Below, piece by piece: positions 9,128 through 18,301 of a stretch of 53,888 nt of DNA (position 1 is the first letter of the stretch; every line of letters starts with the position of its first letter). The position numbers and the translations under genes were made by a program. The stretch lies in the NCBI GenBank assembly GCA_021158185.1, contig JAGGVC010000045.1:1-53888 (forward strand), in the 5' to 3' direction. The DNA is from a bacterium. Lineage in GTDB: Bacteria; 4484-113; JAGGVC01. The notes below the pieces were generated by a model. It was not told the DNA's origin and did not search any database. It saw nothing but the letters and a program-made list of their open reading frames with translations.

Positions 9128-11371
9128 TTACAAAGGTATCGGGGGTTCTGTTTCGGTCCCTTCATCGTCATCGTCTGGCCATCCACCGCCTCCACCCCAG
9201 TCTTTGTCGGGCGGTGGGCGTGTGCCGGCTGTTTCGATGCCGCCCCAGCCGCCGCGCACGTTTGAATCGTACGGCCATAGGTAGAACTCCATCTGCGGGT
9301 AAGCAGTATCTACCCAGAAAAATGTGTAGAGATTGGCAAAGCCCTGATCTTGTGCATCGATGTCGATTGCGTACTCCGTCGGCACGAGGTTCATCGTGAA
9401 CACGCCTTCGCTGTCAGTAATCGCGTCTTCCCAGTACTTGTTGTCGCTCGATACAACGTACAGCCTTGCGCCAATCACCGGCTCGCCCGTTGTTCCATCG
9501 ATCACGGTTCCTGTGAAGTAGACGCGGTCGATTACAGGCGGCGTGTAAGTTACAAGCGTAAAGTCTATTCTGCGAACATCGTTGTCGCCGATGAATACTT
9601 CCACGCCTTCCGCGGCATAACCCGCCGCGTATGCGCCGACGATCCACAAACCCTCTGGGATGTTGTCAATCCTGAAATGACCGCTTGAATCGGTGAACGT
9701 GAACGGATCACGATTAGGCTGCACGCAGTTCACGAGAACATCGGGAAGCGGCTCGCCATCCTCGTTTGTCACGTTGCCTTCAACGCTTCCTACGGGTGTG
9801 TTAATGAGAACCACTTCGACTTCAGTCGAGCCGTCCGGTGCAACTTCCACCATGTCGTTGAAGGGAAGGTACCTGAATGCGTCGGCAAAAACGTAGTACG
9901 GGCCAGCAGCAAGCTCGTCGATCGAGAACTCGCCGTTCTCGTCCGCCTGCACCGAATAGTATCCTGTGAAGTAAGGATCGCCTTCCATCTGGCTTGAGTC
10001 ACGGTTGCTGCGCTGCTGGTGAAGGAACTGCATAAACATCGGGTTGTCGAAATCGTTGTTTCCGCCTTGCTCTCCTGCCGTAGGTGCTCCTGCGCCTGCA
10101 AGCGGCATCGGAGCGCCGTCGCTTCTCTCGGCGTAATCCTCGGCTGCATCGTTGACGCCTTCAACCCAGCCGCTAGCAAATCCCGTGTCCATCATCGGCA
10201 TCGCCCAGCCGCCGCCGGAACCGCCCTGAAAGATGAATTCCACCCATGCATTCGGCACGGGATCACCATTGTCGTCGATCGTGCGTCCAGTTACACTCGT
10301 CATTATCAGCGGCTCTACACTGAGATCGATCACGAATGTATCGCCCTCAAGCGGTAGTTCCGACCACTGGTTTGCAGGCAGGTAATTATCGGCATTTACG
10401 GTGAAGTATGCCGAATAGCCGACCACTCCATCTGCAAACTCGAAGTGCCCGCTCGCATCGGTAAGTGTTTCCTGGTAACTCGGCATATAGGGCATAGCGG
10501 GCATATACTCAATTGCGCTATCTTGCTGCGCAGGTTCGTCAGGTCCCGGCCAGCCAGGCGCACTCCCTGAAGAGCCTCCGCCTTCTACCGGGCCCTCTTC
10601 TTCAAGCAAAGGTGCTGGCCCTACTTCCTCAGGATAACCCCAGCAGCCCGTGTCCACCATCATCGTAACGAGTGCGTCTGCAACTGGAGAACCTGTGACT
10701 GAATCGGTCACGGTTCCGCTGACCATTATTCCGGCAGGCGGCTTGGGCGGGCCTGTCGGCGTCAGGTGAATATCCTGAACGCTCTCGCCGCCGCCCTGCA
10801 CTTCGACAACGGATACGCCTGGATTAAACCCGTCCTTCCAACCTAGCAAAAGCCAGTGCCCGGAAGGCAGCTCCATCGAATACGCGCCGTTCTCGGTTTT
10901 ATCGAAAAACAGACCACCTTCGTATGCGAACGCGATAACAATGGCTCCATCGAGCGTGTTTCCTTCGCGCTCGTCAAAGACGGTTCCCGTAAGCAGGCCT
11001 ATTTCATCGCCCGTGGCTTCAAAGACAAAATCAGCATTTCCCCCCAGGGAAGGCTTGATCAAATCTTCAGCAAAGATGATCCCGCCCAAGCCGAGCGATA
11101 GATGATAGTTTGATGTTGCTCCTTGGTTGAAGTGGGCTTCATTCAAGAAGAACCCTCCTTCAGTATCTGTCGTGATGCCCGTGTTCTGACCGTCGAGAAG
11201 CACGTTCAGTCCCGGAACCGGATTGCCGTCGCTGTCAGTTACGGTACCGCTGACAGTGCGATTATCCGGATTGGGTCCAGGATCCGGAGGGATAATAGAG
11301 TTTTTCCCTCCGCACGCGGCAAGAGCCGATGACAATACGGCAAATAAAAGAATCCACACAATTCTCCTCAT
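9128..11371 (-). CDS. Lipoprotein with tandem carboxypeptidase-regulatory-like domains
   Basis: A 747-aa surface or periplasmic lipoprotein. The ATG at 11371 is preceded by GGAGGG, and translation gives a signal peptide with lipobox ALAAC. The body consists of about six repeats of the carboxypeptidase-regulatory/CnaB-like beta-sandwich. Examples are VSGTVTDSDGNPVPGLNV near residue 40, VSGTVTDSVTGSPVADALV, VTGRTIDDNGDPVPNAWV, VEGNVTNEDGEPLPDVLV and FTGTVIDGTTGEPVIGARL. Low-complexity linkers rich in Gly, Pro, Glu and Asp separate some repeats, and the tail is Gly/Asp/Glu-rich. There is no enzymatic domain. The likely role is structural or adhesive at the cell surface. Confidence 0.75.
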   Translation of the reverse strand: MRRIVWILLFAVLSSALAACGGKNSIIPPDPGPNPDNRTVSGTVTDSDGNPVPGLNVLLDGQNTGITTDTEGGFFLNEAHFNQGATSNYHLSLGLGGIIFAEDLIKPSLGGNADFVFEATGDEIGLLTGTVFDEREGNTLDGAIVIAFAYEGGLFFDKTENGAYSMELPSGHWLLLGWKDGFNPGVSVVEVQGGGESVQDIHLTPTGPPKPPAGIMVSGTVTDSVTGSPVADALVTMMVDTGCWGYPEEVGPAPLLEEEGPVEGGGSSGSAPGWPGPDEPAQQDSAIEYMPAMPYMPSYQETLTDASGHFEFADGVVGYSAYFTVNADNYLPANQWSELPLEGDTFVIDLSVEPLIMTSVTGRTIDDNGDPVPNAWVEFIFQGGSGGGWAMPMMDTGFASGWVEGVNDAAEDYAERSDGAPMPLAGAGAPTAGEQGGNNDFDNPMFMQFLHQQRSNRDSSQMEGDPYFTGYYSVQADENGEFSIDELAAGPYYVFADAFRYLPFNDMVEVAPDGSTEVEVVLINTPVGSVEGNVTNEDGEPLPDVLVNCVQPNRDPFTFTDSSGHFRIDNIPEGLWIVGAYAAGYAAEGVEVFIGDNDVRRIDFTLVTYTPPVIDRVYFTGTVIDGTTGEPVIGARLYVVSSDNKYWEDAITDSEGVFTMNLVPTEYAIDIDAQDQGFANLYTFFWVDTAYPQMEFYLWPYDSNVRGGWGGIETAGTRPPPDKDWGGGGGWPDDDDEGTETEPPIPL

Positions 11372-11420
11372 AATGCCCTCCGTTCGCATAATGCGAAACA
11401 ATAAGATCAACCTGCCCAGA

Positions 11421-11426
11421 ATTATA
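11421..11426 (-). promoter_or_regulatory. -10 box (TATAAT) for the repeat lipoprotein
   Basis: On the minus strand the sequence reads GGGGTATAATTC, 49 nt before the ATG at 11371. A TTGACG lies only 10 nt upstream of the box, too close to serve as a standard -35. Confidence 0.4.
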
Positions 11427-11566
11427 CCCCGGATTCCGTCAACTGAGGACTTCCATTTGATCAGTATCTTTGGGGTACCAATTCAAAGGGGTGATTACCG
11501 ATTATTGTCCGGTTTCGTGTGAAGAGCCGACGAAATCCAGCATTTGCTGTAGGGTTGCTGCAGATG

Positions 11567-13261
11567 CTATTGTGTTTGTCTGGATAACAGCTCGATTATT
11601 TTCTTCTCGCGTTCGACGAGTTTCTGCGCGGCAAACGTCATGCTGTATTTAATCATCCAGATTGCCAGAAGAAACGATACGGGAGCCAGAATAAATCCGA
11701 TTAACGCATTCCCGAAAAAGAACGGCACAACTATTAACGCCATCATCGGCAGTGCGAACGCATTTGTAACGAAGGTGGCAAGTAGGTAGATGAACTGAAA
11801 TGTACATCCCCCTGTCTCGAATTGAGCCTGTCCGCGTCTTCCGCTCGTCGTTGCCATCTTGTAGGGGAAATACACACTGAGAATGTTGCCCCAGGCTTCA
11901 ACGACCAAAGCTCCAACTGCCATCGCAAGAACGCATAGAACTGCGAGAGCAAAATTCATTTTCAGAAGAACTGCAGCCAGGATTATGATCAGTATGTTTA
12001 TTCCCTGGAACACGCCGATACCGAATACGGTTTTTGCGAGCATCAGCTTCGTGCGCGAAACCGGCGATAAGAGCAGGCATTCAATTGCCTGGCCGTCCAT
12101 CCCGAATTTGTTTACCGCAAGCCTTAATTCTCCTACAACGGACAGGTATGCAAACAATGGAAGAATGTAATTGCCGAATGTGGCGAATCCGGATTTGTTT
12201 CGACCTAGAAAGAGAAATAATGCGATGAGGTAAACAATCATCATCACGCTGTTGAGGAACCGAACCTTGTAAATCGGCTCGCGGAAGAGGTATCGCAATT
12301 CTTTTGCTACAATTGCGATACTGCCCGGGCACAGTCCGAGCGTTGATGTAATTATGCCGAGCAGGCCTCGTGCAAATGAGGAGCCCGAGGAAGGCTCTCG
12401 ACCTTCTTTCGTGACTATCTCCCGTGATTTCACCGCACTTCCCAGCGTAAGCTCGCCTACGAAAAACTTTTCGATAAGCTTACCTGCAAGGATGGCGAGC
12501 AGAACAAGTTGGATGACGAGTAGTCCGAGCGGCAGAATTGCACCTGTGAAATCGCCGCGATCTACGCTGTTGAATGCCCATCCCGCGAGTCCCGGTGGGA
12601 AGAAATCGAATATCACCGCAAAGGGTTTCAAAGATACAATTTTCTGTGCCAAGTCAGGATTTTCAATTGTCTCTGAATAGAGAAAAATCCGGGATGTGTA
12701 TATGAGGAAACCAGCTATTGCTCCGACAACAATCGCTATATCCGCAAAGCGCCTGCTTGCAAGGATGCGTCCGAATGCAAGGAGGATTAACTGACCTGTA
12801 ATCAGAAGACCGATCCAGAAGATCACCGAAATAATAAATGCTGCAAGACCGATTATTGGCGTTCTTCCGAAAACAATGGGTATGAGGACGATAATCAGAG
12901 GAATGAAGACTCCGTTCAACCCGACAAGCGAGTTTATTACAAGTGCTCCAACAAACGTGCGGCGGGGAATAGGAAGGAGCGCCAGCCCTTCAAAATGAAG
13001 GCTCTGGTTGAGTCCGAGGGGGCTGAACGGTATCACAAGCCATATGAAGCACATAATCCAGTGGGCTGCGGGAAATATGTGCCCCCTGATGTCGGGTTCT
13101 GCATTTCGAAAGAAAAAGCCCAGCGCTGTTGAAAGACTCAGAAGCAAGATGGCGAAAAATACAACTAAAATTATCCGGAAGATTATTTCCGAGGTGTTTT
13201 TCGCGCCCATTCTGAATGCAAGCTTGAGCTTTATTCTAAGTATTGCCTTCAGTTGATCCAC
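11567..13261 (-). CDS. ABC-2 type exporter permease
   Basis: A 564-aa integral membrane protein with about 12 hydrophobic segments (for example IILVVFFAILLLSLSTALGF, FIPLIIVLIPIVFG and AVLCVLAMAVGALVVEAWGN). It is the membrane partner of the ATPase encoded immediately upstream: its ATG overlaps the ATPase stop by 13 nt. The size and the pairing with a single ABC-2-type ATPase fit a large exporter permease rather than an importer. The substrate cannot be read from the sequence. A charged loop near residues 270-290 (SAVKSREIVTKEGREPSSG) probably faces the cytoplasm. Confidence 0.75.
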   Translation of the reverse strand: MDQLKAILRIKLKLAFRMGAKNTSEIIFRIILVVFFAILLLSLSTALGFFFRNAEPDIRGHIFPAAHWIMCFIWLVIPFSPLGLNQSLHFEGLALLPIPRRTFVGALVINSLVGLNGVFIPLIIVLIPIVFGRTPIIGLAAFIISVIFWIGLLITGQLILLAFGRILASRRFADIAIVVGAIAGFLIYTSRIFLYSETIENPDLAQKIVSLKPFAVIFDFFPPGLAGWAFNSVDRGDFTGAILPLGLLVIQLVLLAILAGKLIEKFFVGELTLGSAVKSREIVTKEGREPSSGSSFARGLLGIITSTLGLCPGSIAIVAKELRYLFREPIYKVRFLNSVMMIVYLIALFLFLGRNKSGFATFGNYILPLFAYLSVVGELRLAVNKFGMDGQAIECLLLSPVSRTKLMLAKTVFGIGVFQGINILIIILAAVLLKMNFALAVLCVLAMAVGALVVEAWGNILSVYFPYKMATTSGRRGQAQFETGGCTFQFIYLLATFVTNAFALPMMALIVVPFFFGNALIGFILAPVSFLLAIWMIKYSMTFAAQKLVEREKKIIELLSRQTQ

Positions 13262-14133
13262 GAAAGTTCCTCGGTTTCCATGTGTCCGTCACCGGCGATT
13301 TCGACGAATACATCTTCGAGCGTTCTTCCGCTTGCCCTGATCTCGGACATAGGCGCGTGGAAGTGAATCTGCCCGTGGTGAATAATGGCGACTGACGTGC
13401 AGAGTTTTTCGACAAGCTCCATCACGTGGCTAGAAAAGAAAATCGTTACTTTGTGTCTTACGAGCCTGTTCATAACATCCTTGATTTTTCTGCTTGCAAT
13501 CGGATCTATCCCGCCGAACGGTTCGTCGAGGAAAAGCACCTTCGGATTGTGGATCATCGCGGCCGCGAGCACCGTTTTTTTGCGCATTCCCGTCGAATAA
13601 TCGATGATCATCTTATTCGCCGCGTCCTCAAGATCCATCAGTGCCAATAGCTCTTCGGTGCGGAGGTCGGTTTCCCCAGGGGCGAGACCATACATCCGTC
13701 CTATGAACTGAAGGTATTCCCGCGATGTCAGCCTGTCGTACAGGTGCGGCTCCTCAAGCATCACTCCGATGTTCGCCTTGACCTTCAATGGCTCGCTTCG
13801 CAGGTCGCAACCTGCAATCCTGATATTCTTGTAGCTGGCAGTGATCAGTCCAACAAGAACCTTGATAGTCGTTGATTTTCCCGCACCGTTAGGCCCGAGA
13901 AATCCGAAGAACTCCCCTTCCGGCACGGCAAGGCTGATGTTGTCCACAGCTGTAAAGTCGTCAAAACGTTTGGTCAGTCCGTCTATTACAACAGCAGGCG
14001 GCTTCTTCAAACGATATGCGCCGGTTTGCCCATTGGCATCGTAAGAATCGCCCAAGGCATCGCCCGTGTGGTCGTTGATCACAACTGGTTCGCCGTTCAT
14101 ACGATCAGGCTTCGATTCCATACCATTTTTCAT
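13249..14133 (-). CDS. ABC-2 type exporter ATP-binding protein
   Basis: An ATPase of about 294 aa with Walker A GPNGAGKST, Q-loop region GVMLEEPHLY (Glu replaces the Gln), signature YSTGMRKK, Walker B VLFLDEP and switch histidine FSSHVME. This is the CcmA/DrrA-type pattern of ABC-2 exporters. The frame is open to 14271, but the segment upstream of 14133 does not look like family sequence. An extended -10 (TGTTATAAT at 14141-14149) lies only 7 nt before the ATG at 14133, so the transcript may start at or next to this codon and be leaderless. ATGs at 14121 and 14100 are alternatives, and none has a clear ribosome site. It forms an operon with the permease gene. Confidence 0.85.
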   Translation of the reverse strand: MKNGMESKPDRMNGEPVVINDHTGDALGDSYDANGQTGAYRLKKPPAVVIDGLTKRFDDFTAVDNISLAVPEGEFFGFLGPNGAGKSTTIKVLVGLITASYKNIRIAGCDLRSEPLKVKANIGVMLEEPHLYDRLTSREYLQFIGRMYGLAPGETDLRTEELLALMDLEDAANKMIIDYSTGMRKKTVLAAAMIHNPKVLFLDEPFGGIDPIASRKIKDVMNRLVRHKVTIFFSSHVMELVEKLCTSVAIIHHGQIHFHAPMSEIRASGRTLEDVFVEIAGDGHMETEELSWIN

Positions 14134-14503
14134 CCGGCGGATTATAACATTGCAGAATGGTTTCGTGGCCTGGATTTTTCGCTTTTTTTCAGCAGAAGCC
14201 CAGTTTAGCGCGCGGAATAAAGGCGATTTGCGCGATATTTCGAGAATGTCGTTCCAGGTTTTCCTCTTCAATCCCTGCTCTCTTTGGCGTTTTGGAGCGA
14301 TAAATGAGATACTGATTTTCCGTGCATAATCAGTTGCGGCTGCATACTAACATATGTTACGTTGTGTTTGGCGTTGGACTTGGAGAATATCTTCAATATC
14401 GTCGTCGTAATACTGCTTTGGCATGTGAAGTAACTTACATGATCTAGATGTTGCTGATGTTTGCTCTGTCTTAGATGAGCGGTTTCATTTCGAGGAATTC
14501 CGG
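14134..14503. other. Intergenic region between divergent ABC operons
   Basis: About 370 nt separate the minus-strand ABC-2 operon from the plus-strand heterodimeric exporter. The only clear elements are the extended -10 at 14141-14149 and the ribosome site GAGGAA at 14492-14497 of the downstream gene. No convincing gene or RNA was seen in the rest. Confidence 0.4.
14141..14149 (-). promoter_or_regulatory. Extended -10 (TGTTATAAT) of the ABC-2 exporter operon
   Basis: The minus strand reads TGTTATAATCC, with the hexamer ending 7 nt before the ATG at 14133. With normal promoter geometry the transcription start would fall at the start codon itself. Confidence 0.45.
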
Positions 14504-16348
14504 ATGTGGTGGCATTTTGAAGAAAGCGAGGAAGGAGTCAGGAAGCAGAGTGCTCTTGAACTTCTGCGCAAGGTCGTGCCGCTTTTTCGCCCGCATGCAA
14601 AGTACTTATATCTTGGCTTCGGTCTTCTAATTTTTGTTACCGCATCGCAGCTCATCGGTCCGCTGATCCTCCGTTACATTATCGACAAAAGCATTCCTGC
14701 CGCAGATACGCGGAGCCTGCTTTTTGCTGCTGTAATCTATGTTTGTATTGCAGGATTAGGTGCAGGATTCGGCTACATTCAGGCGATCACGCTTTTCAAG
14801 CTTGGCATCAATATCATTACAGACCTGAAATCGAAGCTTTTCGAACATGTACTTCATCTCGGACTGGACTTCCACGAAAAGCACTCGCCTGGGAGGCTCA
14901 TCAGTCGTGTTGAAAGCGACACCGAGACGCTCAAGGAGCTGTTCGGCGATGTTTCCGTTAATCTGCTAAGAAACGTCATCTTCTTTATCGGCATTCTGAT
15001 TACTCTGGTTGTCACCGATTTCGGGATTGCGGCGTGGATTCTCTTGCTTGTGCCCCTTTTCTTCGGAGCGACATTCTGGTTCATTGTGAAGATGAAGCCG
15101 CTCTGGCGTGAGTGGCGAGCGCAGTGGGCAATCGTTACTGGATATGTGACGGAATACGTTCAGGGCATAGATGTAATTCAGCAGTTCAACTACCAGAATC
15201 GCGCGCGCGCGCGGATGAAGGATGTGAACCTCAATAAGTACCGGATCGAGGTCCCCGCGACGTTTATTGAGTACGGATTCTGGGGCGGATTCATGTTCGG
15301 CGAGATCGCCGCGATCATCATAGTGTTTATCGTCGGAATCCCGCGCGCTTTCGCGGGCACGCTCACCATCGGCACGCTGATTATGTTCATCGATTTCATC
15401 CGGCAGATGTTCTTACCGATAATACAGCTATCGGAGCAGATAAACTTCATCCAACGTTCGCTGATCAGCGTTGAACGTGTGTTCGGTATCCTAGAAACTG
15501 AGCGATCAATTGAGGATGGACCATTGAAGGATGAGGAGCTTTTGTTTGAAGAAGAAATCCGGTTTGAAAACGTCTGGTTTGCATATGAGGAGGACAACTG
15601 GATTATCCGCGATGTGAGCTTTTCAATCAGAAAGGGGCAGAAAATCGCGCTAGTCGGAATGAGCGGAGGCGGGAAGAGTACCGTTGTAAATCTCCTGCTC
15701 CGTTTTTACGATCCACAGAAAGGCAGAATCACGATAGACGGGAGCGATATACGCGAGTTTCCGGTAAAAGCATGGCGCGAAAAACTGGGGCTTGTGCTGC
15801 AGGATATATTCCTTTTTCCAGGGAGCGTAAGCGATAACCTCAGAGTTTTTGACAAGACCGTTCCGATTGAGCACATAGAGAAAGTCGCTGCGATCGCGCG
15901 TGCCGACGGCATAATCGGAAAGCTTCCGGGTCGTTATGAAGGCGAGCTTGCGGAAAGGGGCGCGAATCTGTCTGTCGGAGAGAGACAGCTGATCAGTTTC
16001 GCGCGCGCGCTTGCATTCGATCCGCCGCTTCTCGTGCTTGACGAGGCGACCAGTTCCGTCGATCCTCACACCGAAAGGCTCGTGCAGGAGGCGCTAGATC
16101 AACTGCTCGAAGGGCGCACTGCGGTTATCGTCGCGCACAGGCTTTCAACAATCATCAATGCCGATCAGATTCTTCTCATACACAACGGGATTGTTGAAGA
16201 ACAAGGCAAACACGATGAACTTCTCGAAGAGAACGGCCTTTATGCGAAGCTGGTCAGGCTTCAGTTTGAAGAGGCTGTCGGCCCTTTGACAAATGAGCGT
16301 ATATCCAGCACTGTTCCACGGCTTAATCCTGCCAGAGGTGAGTCCTGA
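14504..16348 (+). CDS. Heterodimeric ABC exporter half (consensus Walker B, degenerate signature)
   Basis: A 614-aa half-transporter: six transmembrane segments in residues 35-320, then an ATPase domain. Walker A is GMSGGGKST, Walker B LLVLDEATSSVD with the catalytic Glu, and the H-loop VIVAHRLST. The signature is LSVGERQ rather than LSGGQ. Its partner starts 1 nt into its stop codon and has the complementary defect (Asp in place of the catalytic Glu, intact signature). This is the pattern of asymmetric bacterial multidrug exporters of the LmrCD, BmrCD and TM287/288 type. GAGGAA lies 6 nt before the ATG. Export of drugs, lipids or peptides is possible; the sequence does not decide. Confidence 0.88.
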   Translation: MWWHFEESEEGVRKQSALELLRKVVPLFRPHAKYLYLGFGLLIFVTASQLIGPLILRYIIDKSIPAADTRSLLFAAVIYVCIAGLGAGFGYIQAITLFKLGINIITDLKSKLFEHVLHLGLDFHEKHSPGRLISRVESDTETLKELFGDVSVNLLRNVIFFIGILITLVVTDFGIAAWILLLVPLFFGATFWFIVKMKPLWREWRAQWAIVTGYVTEYVQGIDVIQQFNYQNRARARMKDVNLNKYRIEVPATFIEYGFWGGFMFGEIAAIIIVFIVGIPRAFAGTLTIGTLIMFIDFIRQMFLPIIQLSEQINFIQRSLISVERVFGILETERSIEDGPLKDEELLFEEEIRFENVWFAYEEDNWIIRDVSFSIRKGQKIALVGMSGGGKSTVVNLLLRFYDPQKGRITIDGSDIREFPVKAWREKLGLVLQDIFLFPGSVSDNLRVFDKTVPIEHIEKVAAIARADGIIGKLPGRYEGELAERGANLSVGERQLISFARALAFDPPLLVLDEATSSVDPHTERLVQEALDQLLEGRTAVIVAHRLSTIINADQILLIHNGIVEEQGKHDELLEENGLYAKLVRLQFEEAVGPLTNERISSTVPRLNPARGES

Positions 16349-18111
16349 TGAAACATATCAGGTGGATATGGCGTTTCTGGCAGCCCCACAGGCCGTGGAT
16401 TTGGCTATTGCTTTTCCTTACGCTTCTTTCGAGCGCGGTAACGCTCTCGTACCCGCTGATCTTCAAGTTCATGATCGATGCGCTCAATGCCGCGCTTACA
16501 GACGCAAATCCCGATGTTGCGCGCACAACGACATGGAAGCTCATCTGGATGGCAGTTGCAATTGGTGTAGCACGCACCCTTACCTACCTTTACCCCGGAT
16601 TCAGGGCGATGCTGAACGCGCGCCTCGAGATGGGCATCCGCGAGCATTACTTCGGAAGAATCCTGGAAAAGGGATTCAGGTTTTTTCAGCGTTTCAGGAC
16701 GGGGGATCTTGTAACGCGCCTTACCGATGATATTGGCGGATTTCCGAAAATCGCCTGGTTTTCATGCTCAGGCATCTTTCGTGCGGTGGAGTCTTCATCC
16801 AAGTTCATCTTCTGCATGGTGATCATGCTTGCGATGAACTGGAAGCTTGCGCTCCTGTCTATTACGCCGCTTCCGGTAATGCTGATGATCTTTTATTACT
16901 TGCGCAAGGAAATAGGTATACGCGCTACTGAGCGCCAGAAGGTCATGTCGAAAACGAACGATGCGCTCGAAGCAGCATTCAGCGGAGTTCGAATACTAAA
17001 GGCGTTCAGGGGCGAAGCCAACCAAGTTCGCGAATTCCGCACGCTTCTTGACGAGAGAATACGCATCGAGATCAGTCTTCTTCGCCTATGGATGGGCTTA
17101 ACGAATACTTATTGGGCAATTCAATTCGTCGGACAGATAATCGTGATTGTTGCGGGCGGACTGATGGTGATAGACGACCGTTTGTCGCTGGGAGAATTTT
17201 ACGCCTTCTACGTGTACCTTTCGCTCTTCCTGCAGCCGCTTATGGATATTCCGCATTTGTTTGTTACAAGCCGCCAAGCTTTTGCCTGCATCGACCGCGA
17301 GATCGAGATCGAAGAAACACCAGGCGGTGTGGAGGGAATTTATGACGGAACAATTCCTGTAGAAAGCATAGACCAGGTAGAAATCAAGAATGCCACATTC
17401 AGATACGAGGATGACCTGCAGCCAGCGCTTCAGAACATCAATATGGTATTGAGGAGCGGTGAGCGTACCGCCGTTGTTGGCGCGGTTGGGAGTGGCAAGT
17501 CCACGCTTGTGAAGCTTGCTGCGGGTATCCTGCCTCCCTCGGATGGTGAAATCACTGTAAATAATCACGCGCTTAAGGATATTTCAATTGCTGACTACCG
17601 ATCGCGCGTGGGCTATATCCCTCAGGAAGCGACACTTTTCTCCGAAAGCGTGAAGGACAACGTCTCGTATGGCCGTGAATTCGACTCAAGTAGCGTTAAT
17701 TCGGCACTTCGGATGGCACAGATCAAGGATGAAATGCATGCGCTGCCTGAAGGAATCGATCAGATGCTCGGACAGCGCGGCCTGTCCATTTCGGGTGGGC
17801 AAAAGCAGCGGCTCGCGATTGCCAGAGCACTGGTTGGAAAACCGGATCTGTTGCTTATGGACGATGTAACTGCGAGCCTCGATGCCGAAAATGAACGGGC
17901 GTTCTGGGATGATTTTGCGGTGGAACTTCCTAACGCCGCATGCCTTATTGTAACTCACAGGCTCGCAACCGCCCGCCAGGCGGATGTTATTTACGTTCTG
18001 TCGGAGGGGAGGATAGTAGGACGCGGTACTCACTCGGAGCTTCTCGAAACTTGCGAGGAATACAGGAGTTTCCTTTCGAGAGAGGAACTGGCGGCGGCGT
18101 TAAGTGTCTGA
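16348..18111 (+). CDS. Heterodimeric ABC exporter half (degenerate Walker B)
   Basis: A 587-aa half-transporter with six transmembrane segments followed by an ATPase domain. Walker A is GAVGSGKST, the signature is the consensus-like LSISGGQKQR, and Walker B is LLLMDDVTASLD, with Asp where active ABC ATPases have the catalytic Glu; the H-loop is IVTHRLAT. In the heterodimer this subunit would supply the degenerate ATP site together with the LSVGE signature of the upstream gene, while the other site is catalytic. The ATG overlaps the upstream TGA by one base (TGATG), implying translational coupling and 1:1 production. Confidence 0.88.
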   Translation: MKHIRWIWRFWQPHRPWIWLLLFLTLLSSAVTLSYPLIFKFMIDALNAALTDANPDVARTTTWKLIWMAVAIGVARTLTYLYPGFRAMLNARLEMGIREHYFGRILEKGFRFFQRFRTGDLVTRLTDDIGGFPKIAWFSCSGIFRAVESSSKFIFCMVIMLAMNWKLALLSITPLPVMLMIFYYLRKEIGIRATERQKVMSKTNDALEAAFSGVRILKAFRGEANQVREFRTLLDERIRIEISLLRLWMGLTNTYWAIQFVGQIIVIVAGGLMVIDDRLSLGEFYAFYVYLSLFLQPLMDIPHLFVTSRQAFACIDREIEIEETPGGVEGIYDGTIPVESIDQVEIKNATFRYEDDLQPALQNINMVLRSGERTAVVGAVGSGKSTLVKLAAGILPPSDGEITVNNHALKDISIADYRSRVGYIPQEATLFSESVKDNVSYGREFDSSSVNSALRMAQIKDEMHALPEGIDQMLGQRGLSISGGQKQRLAIARALVGKPDLLLMDDVTASLDAENERAFWDDFAVELPNAACLIVTHRLATARQADVIYVLSEGRIVGRGTHSELLETCEEYRSFLSREELAAALSV

Positions 18112-18253
18112 GTATTCAGTATTACTGCTGCTTCGCTTCAATCACCAATGACCAATTTCTGGAACTGCCAGTATATTATTCAAGCAAGCGAGGCTGGTTT
18201 CTGCAGGCAAGGGTATCTTATGGACGCGATTTGCCGTTATTCGGCAATGGAAG

Positions 18254-18280
18254 AAGGCGGGCATGAGAGACCCGCCTTTT
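18254..18280. terminator. Bidirectional rho-independent terminator
   Basis: AAGGCGGG at 18254-18261 pairs perfectly with CCCGCCTT at 18271-18278 around a 9-nt loop, and T-runs lie on both sides in the appropriate strands. It lies between the converging ABC exporter and SLH porin genes. Confidence 0.85.
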
Positions 18281-18301
18281 CCAAGACCAGAAAGGAACTA
18301 C

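Noticed and set aside
15200-15214. CG dinucleotide run, possible repeat element
   Set aside because: Falls inside the ABC exporter reading frame and reflects GC-rich Ala/Arg codons.
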